A model generated the notes under the pieces. That model was not told where the DNA came from. It worked only from the letters and a program-made list of their open reading frames with translations, and did not search any database. Both the position numbers and the translations under genes were made by a program. A DNA stretch of 64,000 nt. Origin: Ilyonectria destructans. Lineage: Eukaryota > Ascomycota > Sordariomycetes > Hypocreales > Nectriaceae. The stretch is from NCBI GenBank assembly GCA_020740775.1, contig JAHEWK010000002.1:5456001-5520000 (forward strand). Reading direction: 5' to 3'. The number at the start of each line of letters is the position of its first letter. The first letter of the stretch is position 1. Positions 11,612 through 23,136 of the stretch are shown one piece after another.

Positions 11612-13996
11612 ATGCGAGAAGTATATCCCCTTTTCCAACCCCTACAGGACATCGCTAACTATGCTTTTTTCTTAGTCAATAAATACCCCTCAGCTATTGG
11701 AGTCAGATGGCTCGACACCTGTCATTTCAGCAACTGCCAATTCTCTCTCTTCCGCGGACAGCCGCCCGTTGGAGTCACCAAGCCCGGCTTCTCAATACCG
11801 ACCTCCACCTTCCGAGTTCCAAGACAAGCCTACAGGGCCGACTACCATGCTGACCTTCAATACTGCAAGGTCCTCGCAAGACCCAGTAACATCAGACTTC
11901 GAGGTCAACCCTTCCGAGCCCGATGGCGCGACGGAAGCACTTCCTGCGCGAGACAACAACTTCAACAGGGAGCCAAAGAAAGCAGTCTGCACCAACAAAA
12001 GATCGTCTGCTATTCGTAATTTTGTTCTCCTTCATTTGGCAGCTATATCTGTTACCTTGGTCCTCGCAGTGCTTTATTTCAAGAAAGTGCAATGGCCACA
12101 CGGCCGTCCTACTACCACCAAACTCATCATGCTTCAGTTCGCAGCCAAGGCGCACGAGTCGCTGATTCTGGTATCTTTGACTGATATCCTGTTGCATCGG
12201 ATCCGCTCTGGTCTTCTCCGCGAGGGTACTGGGGGAGTCCCACTTGGCTTCCTTTCATCGCCATTCCAACTGGCCTCCCCTGTCCAGTATCTCTTCAGCT
12301 GGGAGCTATGGGGCGCCATTCTAAGCCCAGCCGCTTGTCGACAGTTTCATGCAGAAACTTCTGCGTTAATATTGCTCCTTATCTTCATTGGAGTGGGAGC
12401 CAGTCCCTTTTCTGCCATCTTGATGATTCCTCGCCTGGGATGGTGGGCATTTCGCTACGCCCCGGGTGACGAAGGAGTGACACATGAAAATACATATTTT
12501 GTCCCTCGATCCGACGAGAATCCCATATACGAGATTGAGCCTCGCTCTGCCTATCCTTCTTCATCGGACCTTTGCTTGAATTTCACCGGAAACGCATGTA
12601 CCCAACAGAATCTGGAGCCTTTTCTCGCAACCATACTAGGGGCTCCGAGCCGCCATTTATCCCGAACCATTTGAACATGACGCTATCACGTTATGGCAGC
12701 TTTGTCAATCCACGCACGTTTACAGTTTATCACCCGTTTATAGTTATCGCTACGAGTCTCATGGACTTTGTCGCAACACCATTAACGCGGTCATACAGCT
12801 CCCAAAACGCTATAAGGCTGGGTTTTGACGTTGCCGACCTGATGGTTAGCTCACGGCCGGATCCTTCTTCCAACATGGAGAGATGGAAGCAACCAATGGT
12901 GGCTGTAACCTGCGCGGGGACCACCAATATTCCTTCACTAGAAGACTCTGTCATAACATTCAACTTTAACGGCTTCATCGATGGGGAAAGCGACCTAAAT
13001 CTAGACCTAGATCTTGAAGCGGATCTCACGTTTCTAAAGGACACGCCTCTGAAGGATGCCAAATCGCACCACCAACCTGATCCAATCTTCTTGAACATTC
13101 GCGACCAAGTTCCGATCCCAATCAGCGCGGCTATCCTCTTTGCGAGTTCTGTCACTATCTCCAAAGAAAACAACAAGGAAGGCTCGGGATTTGAAACTCA
13201 GCTATGCCTTGTTCTTGCGCGGTGGATTGACGCTGATGCCTGGGTGGCCGCCGAATACGCCCCTGCAGTTATCTCAGACTTCGGACTATCGATATCGGAT
13301 TGGATGGGGTTCTTGAACAGGACACCAAATCACGCAAATGTCATCAAGATGACCGACACATGGTTGGCGGAAATTGGAAAGGCGAGCACCGTCGATGACC
13401 TCGGCAAGCAAACTGATACACTGGTGAACACTGTATATCGCCAGGTAATGGACATCTGTCACTACCGTAAGACAGATAAAACTCCTCCATCTGCCTGCTT
13501 GTCCCAATTCCTTGCCGTATATTTCACTGATGCGCTGGCAAGTATGTATGGCTACACCAATCTCACTTCTAATCACCCAGAGCCAGAAGACATCACGGTA
13601 GACATCGAATATTTTACACGCATATATGCCTACAGCTTTCGGAACAGTCATGGCCCCACCGTGGCGTTGGCTGTACTCCTGCTTCATGTCGTTGTCGTCA
13701 TCTTGCATACGGGGATTATCTTGCTTTCGCCGAGGCCTTGGGTCGGCTCAGGGTGGGGGAGCTTCGGGCAGCTGATGACTCTTGCGTTGCGTTCGAGAGC
13801 TCCATTTGGATTGGAGAATGTCGGAGGCGGGGTTTCAAGTTCTCATACGTGGAAGCAGATGGTGACTGTACGAGAACTGGTCGACGAGCAAAGGCTGGAG
13901 ATGGTTGTGGGTGATTTCCAACGTGGAATCCTTCATGAAGCTGACGACGTCCACGAACCTTTCAGGAAGGTTGAGCCGATAGTTGAGTATAGCTAG
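11612..13996 (+). pseudogene. Fungal multi-TM membrane protein of unknown function, frameshifted
   Basis: The reading frame starting at about 11676 carries an N-terminal Ser/Pro-rich tail, a helix (RNFVLLHLAAISVTLVLAVL) and further hydrophobic segments. It ends at a stop at about 12674. A second frame then runs to 13996 with a long extracellular-like part and a final helix (VALAVLLLHVVVVILHTGIIL). Together they match one fungal family of large uncharacterised membrane proteins, with TM segments at both ends and a luminal centre. No GT...AG pair between 12560 and 12680 restores the frame. A one-base loss near the G run at 12641-12644 would explain it. A tiny first exon (ATG 11612-11620, intron 11621-11675 with a good branch point and polypyrimidine tract) is proposed but weak. 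The lesion could be real or an assembly error. Confidence 0.65.
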
Positions 13997-14491
13997 GCAC
14001 ACGAGTCTAGATAGAAAGTAAATAATGACGGGACGACAGAGTTAAGGCCTGCACAATTAGCAATCGAGCACAAACGCTGCAATTTATACCACCAACAGAA
14101 CGGTGAGACTAACAAAGGGGCGGAACCGAAGGCAAGCCGGCCGCTTGAGCAGAAGATGGCTGAAGACGATTAAACGTATGATGGCGGTTTTCTTTTACCG
14201 TTGTAGTTATTGAATATAATTTATCTGTAATGAATCTGTTTAGTCCATCTGCAGTGAGTCCGGCATTCTGCCGTTCCCCGCTGTCAATATCACGGCATGG
14301 GTCGTGATACTTGTGCCCATGGGCGATTTTGGTTGGGATGAAGGCTAGTGGATGGCACTAGTCCTAATGAATTGCTATTTGACCAAGGGCTCCTAGCTAG
14401 ACTGCATATGTACACAGTATCATGGCAATGAGCACTCTATCGTCTTCGAACCTGAAATACATTCCATGTGCTTCCACTAAGCAATTCCAAG
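13997..14491. other. Intergenic, no gene recognised
   Basis: This spacer lies between two convergent genes. It likely holds both 3' untranslated regions. Nothing else is seen. Confidence 0.5.
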
Positions 14492-15459
14492 CTACCCAGC
14501 ATGCTTCACAATTGACTCAACCAGGGGCTTTAACTCCGCAGGAGAAAAGTGCCGCAGGCCAAGCAATTTGTTATCGATGTGCTGGAAGTTCGGCCCATAC
14601 TTCTCGTTCGTGCCGCCTTGCAGAACGTAATTCAACCATACCCATTCGTCAAAAACCGACTTTCCTAAGGCAACATCGCTCTCAGACTTCAATGTATCCG
14701 TGTTAACGACTGACACAGTCCACTCGCCAGGGATTGCTTCTTGCACCATCGAATACAACTCCTTGAAAGAAAGCTTGCCATCTTCGATCCTGACGCTTCG
14801 GTTCATAGTATCGACAGGGTTGCGAAGAACTCCAATAACGCCGTTTCCCACCGTCCCAAGCCGCGTGAAGCTTAGCGGAATATCTCCACCATTGAAGAGG
14901 GAGATCTTCTTATCTTCCAAGTTGGCAAGAAACCCACTAGTCAAGCTCCAATCAAGAAACAAGTTGTTGTAAATGAATGTGTACGTGAGCGAGGAGGACT
15001 GGCATTTGTTGATGAGGTAATCTTCCGTTTTGACTTTTTCAGCAAATACGGGCAATGTTCGCGTCAAAGGGTTTTGATGGTCGCATCCAAAGTCCGAAGG
15101 AATGAAACGGTCGACGCCGGCAGCAACAGCAGCATCAATAAGTCTTCGCTGAGGTTCACCAACAGCGGGAGCCCCGAGCGTTGAAACAACGGCGTCCACC
15201 CCAACCAAAGCAGATTGCAGGGATTCGATGCTGCTGTAGTCGACAACAACTTCTTTGACTCGTTCAGCGAACTGAACGGGAACTTTGCCTGCCTCTCTCG
15301 ACAGGACGATTACATCGAACCCAGCGTGGACCAGCTGTTCCAGCACAGCGGTGCCAAGATTACCCGCTGCCTGCGGTGAATTTAGTATTTGACGGTTTTT
15401 CAAGCCCCAATGCTTCAAGAACCACTTACACCGGCATGAGCAACAATTTTAATTGCCAT
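14492..15459 (-). CDS. NmrA-like/isoflavone-reductase-type NAD(P)-binding oxidoreductase
   Basis: Exon 1 (15459-15430) encodes MAIKIVAHAG. Exon 2 (15370-14492) continues with AAGNLGTAVLEQLV, and together they rebuild the dinucleotide-binding G-x-x-G-x-x-G turn. The product has 302 residues, the usual size for the family. The segment VDRFIPSDFGCD matches the conserved active-site region of isoflavone reductase/PCBER-like proteins. These proteins reduce small aromatic substrates or, in the NmrA branch, sense NADP and regulate transcription. The substrate is unknown. Confidence 0.9.
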
Positions 15460-16302
15460 TTTCCTTGTCTTCAAATGTTTGTAGATGGTACGTGATGATG
15501 TGCAAGAGGAATATTGAATATTTGATGAAGGATTAGAGGGGACAATATATACTTTCTTTGATAATAAGTGAGACGGCTTTTCGCCCGAGGCTTATTTACT
15601 AATCCAAGTTCATCATAGCCGAAAACGACGTCAGCCGTGAGTAGAAAGTGTCCACCGATAGCACATGTTAGCCAATCGCCTTGACATATCCCACATAACA
15701 GAGGGTCATGAAACTGTCTTTTGGAATGCCGAAGCCACGCGGATCTGCCCAGTGCTTCCAATAAACTTAATCAGTAATCATTAATTATTAAGCGCCAAAC
15801 AGCGGTGGTCGGATTTAATAAGCTGATGCCTGAAGGTCTCGGCTATCCCACATCCCATTTAGAGTTCTGGGTGGGAGTGGAAAGGAACGCAAAGAACGCA
15901 TTCCTCATCAGAGCTCCTACCCTGCACTGCTGATGGAAGAGGCATTTATACAGTGAGGCAAAACACCACCCTTCTTTGTATTTTTACTATTGTAGCATGC
16001 AGCTGTAAGAGTAGTAACCTAACTTACACCGGTTTCCTGAAGAACTACACTGTAAATTGTATAAACCTTTCTATCATGCTGAATAACAAATACGTATTAG
16101 CCAGTAGTCTGATGAAATAATGACATGTTGGGGATATTCAAAAGACCGACGGACATACTGCTTATGGTAAAGGCTACGTTACTCTGATTGAGGTAAGAAG
16201 AGAGTCGAATAAATTTGCATGGCCGGTGGGATGAAGTGATAGTGGAGAAGCCTTAGCGTTGACCAGGGTGATATGGGTGGGATAGCGCAATTAAGTTTAT
16301 AT
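15460..16302. other. Intergenic, upstream of the NmrA-like gene and left of the retroelement
   Basis: No coding frame is supported. The final eight bases (16295-16302) match the eight bases that follow the element on its right side. Confidence 0.5.
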
Positions 16303-16569
16303 TGTATACGCAATTTGCTGTATGCAATAGCAGAAGTGATTGATCAAATGATATAAATTGATGTGATTCTCCTGCATTAATTGAGGGTCACAGGGGCCCT
16401 ATTTTATACTCAAAGGGATCTAGATCAGGGTGTTAAAGGGAGACGGATCCGGCGTTGTTATAATGCCGGATCCGGCTTATTACCTGATCCGGCGTTCTGC
16501 ATCCGGCGTTCCGGATCAGGCAGCCCGGATCAGGTATATTATGCCGCCACACGAGGTCTCAATCCAACA
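16303..16569 (-). repeat. Long terminal repeat, 3' LTR of the copia element
   Basis: A 267-bp direct repeat matches 21624-21893. Its ends are TGT...ACA on the plus strand. The inner part is GC-rich and carries several GATCCGG/ATCCGGCGTT words. The differences from the other copy are almost all transitions. Confidence 0.92.
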
Positions 16570-16607
16570 TACCCCCCCAGCTGAAGCCGGCCAGGATACA
16601 GCTGCCT

Positions 16608-16805
16608 TTAAGTCCCTAGATCTTCTTCCTTCAGTTCCTTGAGCTTCCTTTGGTCTAGATACCCTGAGATATCTACTAGGCCTAGCTGATCTATATACTT
16701 CTGAAGGCTTATATTACTAAGGGCCTTTATAAGTCCGTCTGCAATTATATCCTCTATTAAGATATAATCAATCCAGATTCTATCCCTCTGGGCTTCCTGC
16801 CTCAA
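16608..16805 (-). pseudogene. RNase H C-terminus of copia pol, fragment
   Basis: This open segment of about 65 residues contains LRQEAQRDRIWIDYI-like and DIIADGLIKAL motifs and ends QLGLVDISGYLDQRKLKE. It matches the end of copia pol just before the 3' LTR. Stops flank it upstream. Confidence 0.85.
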
Positions 16806-17600
16806 CTAATGATTGTGAATATTAACATGCCGTAGCTTCGTCTGCAGCTTATTGACATCCTTGGTAACTAGCTTGATAGTCTGCTAGTTGTTATATTGAA
16901 TGTAAATATGTTCCTCTTCCAGCTTAATCCCTAGCTCTTTAACTAGCCGGGAAATAAATATAGCTTCCTTAGCTACTTGTGATAGAGCTAGTAGTTCGGC
17001 CTCGGTTATTAACGTCATAACTGTTACTTGCTTATTAGCCCTCTATCCAATAGTCCCTCCAAATAGCCTCATGATATAGACTTAAGAGCTTTTCCGATCT
17101 GGGTTGTCTGTAAAGGATGTATTGCTGGCCATAAGGAATTAATCGTCTTGACCAAATTGAAGAGCTAGAGTCTTAGTCTTTCTAAGATATAGGAGGATCC
17201 GGTCTGCAGCTTGATAATGCTCAGAGCTTGGGTTTATATTAAATCTAGCTATTAGGGATACAGTAAATACTATATCTAGTTGGGTCATTATAGCTGTATA
17301 AAGGAGCGATCCGACCTTCTGCTGATATCTTCAAATTAATATAATTAAGGCTCGAGTTGTTAACTGTTATAGTCTTTCTCTTTTTATCGGGCTGTTATGA
17401 TGTTAATCTAGGTCTTCAGCTAGGTTAGCTATCTTATTAAGGTAATCGGATTGGGATAATTAGATAAGTTCTAGCTTGCAGTCTCAGATAATTTCAATCC
17501 CTAGAAACCACTATAGCTCTTACCCTCCAGTTAGGTTATAGTATTCCTTTAGCTCGATAACGGTCTTCTTAACTTCCCGGGTTCTATCTTTCTTAAATGC

Positions 17601-17621
17601 GAAGATAATATTATTAATATA
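17601..17621 (-). pseudogene. Mutated reverse-transcriptase active site of the copia element
   Basis: The minus strand reads Tyr-Ile-Asn-Asn-Ile-Ile-Phe where copia RTs have Tyr-Val-Asp-Asp. Both catalytic aspartates are asparagine codons (AAT), each explained by a single G-to-A change. The RT must be inactive. Confidence 0.8.
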
Positions 17622-19082
17622 GAAGAAGATAATAATCCCGTTTTTAGTTATATAGCAGGGCTTGTATTGAACTGGCTTAAAGTCTAGCTCTTAAAGAGTT
17701 GCTGTAAGTTCTTTCTGCTAAAGGAGGGGTAATTCTTGCAGACTGTATAGAGCTTTCTGGATTAATAGGATCTTTTCTTTCTTTCTGTATCCAGGGGGTA
17801 TCTATATTAGGACCTAACGGTCTAGCCTAGCGTTAATAAAGATATTGACTGCGTCATATTGCAATAGCTTAAGGTTAAATTGGGCAGCTATTACTATTAG
17901 AGATCGAAATAACCTTCCGGCTAAGGTTAATATATAGGTCTCTTTATCTAGCTCTTTTGGCTGTTGGTCTCCTCGAATAACTAGCCGGGCTTTATACTTG
18001 ATAAATCGACCATACTTATCGAACTTATAGATATAGACCCATATATAATCTAGGGTCTATTTATTAAGGGTTCGAGGGTTATCTAGATTAACCTCTATCT
18101 AGGACTTTATAATCTTATAACTTTATAAGTAGTCCTTTTTAGCTTGCTTAAATTAAGGTCTTATTGGATAATCTAGAAGATCTTGATAGTGCTATGGCAG
18201 CTTTAGTAGCTAACTTCAGTATATATTCCTAGGCTTCTTTAGTAGCTATTACAGCTTAGCTTTATTAATAATCACTCTATTGAGGGTTCCAATTGGGCTA
18301 GTTAGTCTTCCGGCATTAAATACTACCTTCCACACTTTAGGTCTTAAAGCCTAATCTTAATCTAGTTTATCTTATAAATCAGACTCAGTTTGGATCGTTA
18401 TTACTAAAAGTCCTGCTGGTAGGAGAGATACAGGGGTCAGATACAGTCTCTCTTCGGCGCTAGGGGATTTATCTAAGATATTTTATTCCCCTTACTTTCC
18501 TAGATTGAACTTATTAACCCTAGAAGTCCTAGGATGCTTAATAGATCCAGACAGTTAATCAGACTATTCCGCCGCTAAAGTTATCCTTATATCTCAATCT
18601 TCCTTATATAAATTTGGATTAGAGTTATCCTCATCCTCATCCTTATAGTAAAAGCCTTCTGAATAACTGCTAGCTGCAGCTTAATTATTATCTTCTGGGA
18701 TAGATTTATCTATTAACTATTCTTAATAAGCCTCTTCTACTTGATTTAGTAGCTGATTTAGCTTATCCCTTCCAACTCAGAGAAGGTTATCTCTTAGCTT
18801 ATTGATATCTCCATTAAATAGGTTATCTTTATTAAAAATAACATCCCGGATTAATATTATCTTTCCAGTAGCTGGATTCCAGATCCTATAGATATTAGAT
18901 AACTGATATCCCATAAGGTAGCCAATCCAGACTCGAGGGTTTAATCTTTACTTCTTCTTCCGCCCCTTTAGGGCATCTTAAGTTATTGCAAATACCTTGG
19001 ATCTATAGACCCGTAGGTAGCCTAGATAGGGGACCTTATGTTCCTCGCTGTAACTATCGCGCTGGGCAATAGCTATATGGAA

Positions 19083-19283
19083 TCAGCTGTAAGGGATTTC
19101 CCAGTTATTGATATATTTAGGGGTCCGGTTATTCAGATAGATAGCAGCCCGATAGATCTCAAGCCACAGATATGACGGAAGTCGAGCTCCAGCCCTTATA
19201 GCCCTAGCCTTATTTTTGATGATTTTTCCAGAAGCTTCGGCGCCCCTATTCTGGGCAGCTATATCTGCAGCTGTTAACTCCAC
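19083..19283 (-). pseudogene. Integrase core fragment of the copia element
   Basis: About 66 residues stay open and include AAQNRGAEASGKIIKNKARA and LPSYLWLEIYRAAIYLNNRT. They match the region around the last catalytic Glu of copia integrase (normally ...QNG-x-AER). Here the segment reads AQNRGAEAS. Confidence 0.85.
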
Positions 19284-21623
19284 GATGATATATATCCCTG
19301 TGAAGAATCGATAGACTAGACGAGGCCGGTCTTCTGATTTTCCCAGGATTTCTCTATTATATTTAATAATCCTTAGCTTAATTTAGTAGTGCCGCAATAG
19401 ATAACCTAGGAAGTCTTTGAAGATAGAGATAAGATCCTTATATTATCGGCTTTTTAGGTAATAATCCCAAATATAACCTAAATAGCAGTCTATTATTAAT
19501 AACAGACTGATATACCCATTTAGATCTCTTCCTCCTGGATCTATATTGAAGTCGTAGAAGTTAATTGCCAGTCTCAGGCCAGGTCTGTTTTCTAGGTCCC
19601 TAGGTCTCCGGCTGATCTAACGTTTTATCTTTAAAATGCTGCAGTTATCGCATTTAGCTGTCGGGATCCCTTTAATCCGGGCCCCTGTTACCTTCCTGAC
19701 TAGCCGTTCTAAGGTATCAGGACCTGGATGACCAAGGTATAGGTGCTATCTCCAGGTATCTTGTTTTTCAGCCCTTGGCCAGGTCGATAAGTTGTGCTTA
19801 TATCGAGATAGGAAGGCAGTCTCTATATTAATTATCTAATTAGATGTTTTGCTTTTAATGATAAATTAGTTATATTGATTAGATAGATAGCAAAGGATAT
19901 TTCTGTTAGCTATTTGGAGATAGTTAGAGGCTGGGTGTGTATCCCACTAATAGCCCTTCTGTAATAGCTTCTATAGGGATACTAGGTTATAAGGGAAGTT
20001 AGGGCAATAGGCTATATTATCTAGACTGATAGTTCTAGGACTGTTAAGTCCTTTAGTCTTAATATTAACCTGACTATAGTCTAGTATTTGGACTTAATTT
20101 TCCTCTATAATAAGAAAGTTATCTGCCTTAGCTGATTGGTATCTAGAAAAGCATTTAATCTTATTAAATATATTGATTGTTACTTCTGAGTCTAGAATAG
20201 CTGATCTTTACAGGGGATATAAAGAGATAGAAAATACAGCCTTAGCTATTATAATTATATCTCTATATTTTCTAATACTCTTTTCTAGTCAATCTGACTC
20301 AAAAGGTTCATCTTTATCCTTAAGAGAAGTAAGCTTATCTGATAGCTTCTAATCTTTAAATAGTCTGTAAGTGACTATATTTTGGATTACTGGATTCCCT
20401 TTAAATCAGGTAGGGGCTTTTAAGGGATAAGTATAAAAGTATCCAGATAGCTTATACTTGCTGCTACAGGCTTCGCAGTTATCTTGGTCTTTATTTTAAG
20501 TGGCCTTAGGTTCTGACTTCTTTTTCTTTAGCTTAGATTCTATCTGATCAGATAGTTATTTCTTTAAGGATTACTTTAATAACGATCTGGCTTACTGTAG
20601 ATTATCCTGATTAGGGTTAGGTCGATTAGCTGGATCTAAGTTATTTCTAAAGGTCGGTCTAAAGGCCCCTCTAGTTACTGTTGGTGTAGTTAACTCAGGC
20701 TTTCTAGCTGCAAGCTGCAGAAGGTTCTATCTGCTGACTTCTTCCCTTAGGTCTTTAGTAACTTCCCGGATAGCTAGAGTCTGTAATCTCAGCTTATTCT
20801 TGTAGGTGCTGTAATAGGTTGAGTATTAGGTCTTTAGGGCTGGTTGGATAGTGTTGCTTAGGTCGTTAAACCATACGTTAGAGTTGTCTAGGCCTCCAAT
20901 CCCTCTTTTCTGGGCCTTATAAGTTACTTGCTCCCAGTCTGTAATCCAATAAGGGAAATCCTTAGCTGCCTTAGGAGCCTTAGCTAGAATAGTCTGATAT
21001 TTAGCTCGGGCTTTATTTTGCTGTTCTGTTATTGTAGCCCCAATGCTATCTCGGAGGTTGGTATACTAGGTCCTTAGGTCCTGATGGGCTTTGTAGGTCT
21101 CTATCAGTCCTTAAGAGACTGTTTCTATAATCCAATCTTTAATCTCTTTAACTAGGGCTTACTCATGCTGATATACCCGGAGATTGCAGTTATAGTCCTT
21201 TTGGTCTTGGTTGTAGGAGGCTTTATCTTCTGCAGTTAAGTTATTGCAATGCTGGGCCGGTTGGTTTGGGTTGGTTGATTTAGGGGTCTGACTATCAGTC
21301 TGACTAGACAGGGACCTGCAAGTGTAATAATAAGGAATCTGTCGATAATAGGAACTAATAGTCAGCAGGATAGGGCGTTATTTTGGTTGGTCTGTTATAT
21401 TAGGATTGACTAGATCCCAGATTTAGGCGGAATTTGCCTTTATCTAGAACGGCCTATTCCAGCTGCTCCAGTCTTTAAAGGTCTCAAGATAGACCTTCTT
21501 AGTGGAGAGGTTCTGTTAAATAGGCATTTTCAATCAGATTGATAGAAATAGTAATTAGAGTAATAGGACTAGCAAATAGCTATATCTTGCATAGTTGCTC
21601 TTAAAGTAAATAAGACTCTTAAT

Positions 21624-21893
21624 TGTTATATATGCAATTTGCTATATATAATAGCAGAAGTAATTAATCAAATAATATAAATTGATATAATTCTTCTGTA
21701 TTGATTGAGGGTCACAGGGGCCCTATTTTATACTCAAAGGGATCTAGATTAGGGTGTCAAAGGGAGACGGATCCGGCGTTGTTATGATGCCGGATCCGGC
21801 TTATTACCTGATCCGGCGTTCCGCATCCGGCGTTCCGGATCAGGCAGCCCGGATCAGGCATGTTATGCCGCCACACGAGGTCTCAATCCAACA
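21624..21893 (-). repeat. Long terminal repeat, 5' LTR of the copia element
   Basis: This 270-bp partner of the repeat at 16303-16569 lies upstream of the element's coding region, which runs leftward. Relative to the other LTR it carries many TG-to-TA changes in its AT-rich end. Confidence 0.92.
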
Positions 21894-22087
21894 GTTTATA
21901 TAAGCTGCGAAGCTACCGTAAAGTCCGGAGTCACGTACGGACATTAAACAGGGCTATAGCAGCAATATTATCGAGTAAATGTTCATCAGAAAGCAAAGGC
22001 GAATATATAAAGAACTCATATCCATGGATATCTTGGATACAGACATAAATTTCAACCTTGAGCTAGATCTTGGCCCTCTTTATAGAA

Positions 22088-23136
22088 ATGAAGATGCTTA
22101 GACGTGGTTTCCTATCGAGCGTAGTCGGTGTTGTACTTGCCAGTGCAACCTGCGCCCCTGGACTTCGCATCGAGAATTTCATCAACACTGGACCTTCTTT
22201 AGATATGGTATCGTCTCTGATTATCGGCTCCCAGGCAGCCGTCGTTATTGACCTGCCATTCGCGGTGCCCCAAGCTCTTGCTCTAGCCGAATGGGTGGCT
22301 AATACCACCGATAAACCTCTGGTAGCAGCTTTCGCAACCCATTTCCACCCAGATCACTACCTTGGAGGCGCCGCATTTTTGGCACGATTCCCGGATACCA
22401 AGTTTTACGCAAATTCAAGGGCCGTGGCTCTTATTGAGAATGAAGTTGATGAGAAAGTGAATTGCACTATCGTTACTATAATCTGTGTTATGTGATGCTA
22501 ACATGGCTTTTTCTTTTGGTGAAGATTAAATTCTGGAAGGCCCGGCTAGGTGACGAGATGGTTGTGGATGAGGCTGCCATACCCACTCCTTACGACTTCA
22601 CCTTTTTCACGCTGCCTGGTGATGAATCTTCGCCAATTCATCTCCTTAGTCCTCTTGTTGTAGACACCATTGATGAAACAATATTTTGGGTCCCCTCAAT
22701 TTCCACGATAATTGCGGGTGATGCTGTGTATAGCCATACCATGCATTTATGGCTTGCCGATCTCTTGTCCCCGGCTTTAACAGAGGGATGGTTATCGACA
22801 ATTGACTTCATTGAGGACCTTAAACCTCGAAGGATTATTCCTGGTCACTCACTGAGTCTTGAATACGTCGATCCAGCTATAGACTTGAATCACTGTCGAA
22901 GCTATGTCGAATTCTTCCAGAGTGAAATCGAAGCACAAGGCCCTGATTTCTTCACACCTGGAGAAATATTCGACAAATTCAATACAGCATTTCCCGGCCT
23001 TCTCAACTTAACCAGTTCCCAAACATCCAACAGTCTGCTCAATATCACTGCGGAAGAGTTTGGTAGCGGAGGCACTCGCCAAATCCATTACATAGACTTA
23101 GCGTCTTTCAACGATACCATGAAACTAGAGGGCTAG
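22088..23136 (+). CDS. Secreted metallo-beta-lactamase-fold hydrolase
   Basis: Two exons, 22088-22456 and 22525-23136, give 326 residues. A basic, hydrophobic start (MKMLRRGFLSSVVGVVLASA) looks like a signal peptide. The metal-binding motif is HFHPDHYLGG (H-x-H-x-D-H). Later metal ligands are likely the Asp in IIAGDAV and the His in IIPGHS. The fold is used by many zinc hydrolases, including glyoxalase-like enzymes, lactonases and quinone-detoxifying enzymes. The substrate is unknown. The gene starts only about 190 bp from the edge of the copia element, so the insertion lies in its promoter region. Confidence 0.9.

Larger units (their letters stand above)
16303..21893 (-). mobile_element. Full-length Ty1/copia LTR retrotransposon, inactivated by stop codons
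   Basis: The element is about 5.6 kb and has direct LTRs at both ends. Read on the minus strand the order is gag-like region, a zinc-knuckle remnant (NCEAC, near 20470), GAG-pre-integrase (LGHPGPDTLERLVR, near 19720), integrase core (about 19600-19080, ending in YRAAIYLNNRTP), reverse transcriptase (KARLVIRGDQQPKELDKETY near 17960, LTGG-ELQWFLGIEI near 17490) and RNase H (ADGLIKAL, about 16720). Integrase before RT identifies the copia order. Stops interrupt every domain. The RT catalytic Tyr-x-Asp-Asp is now Tyr-Ile-Asn-Asn at 17621-17610. Many changes are TpG to TpA, fitting repeat-induced point mutation. No intact polyprotein remains. Confidence 0.93.

Noticed and set aside
16381..16642. 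Short frames inside the LTR (16381-16584 and 16430-16642)
   Set aside because: They come from the GC-rich repeat words of the LTR and recur in the other LTR. Not genes.
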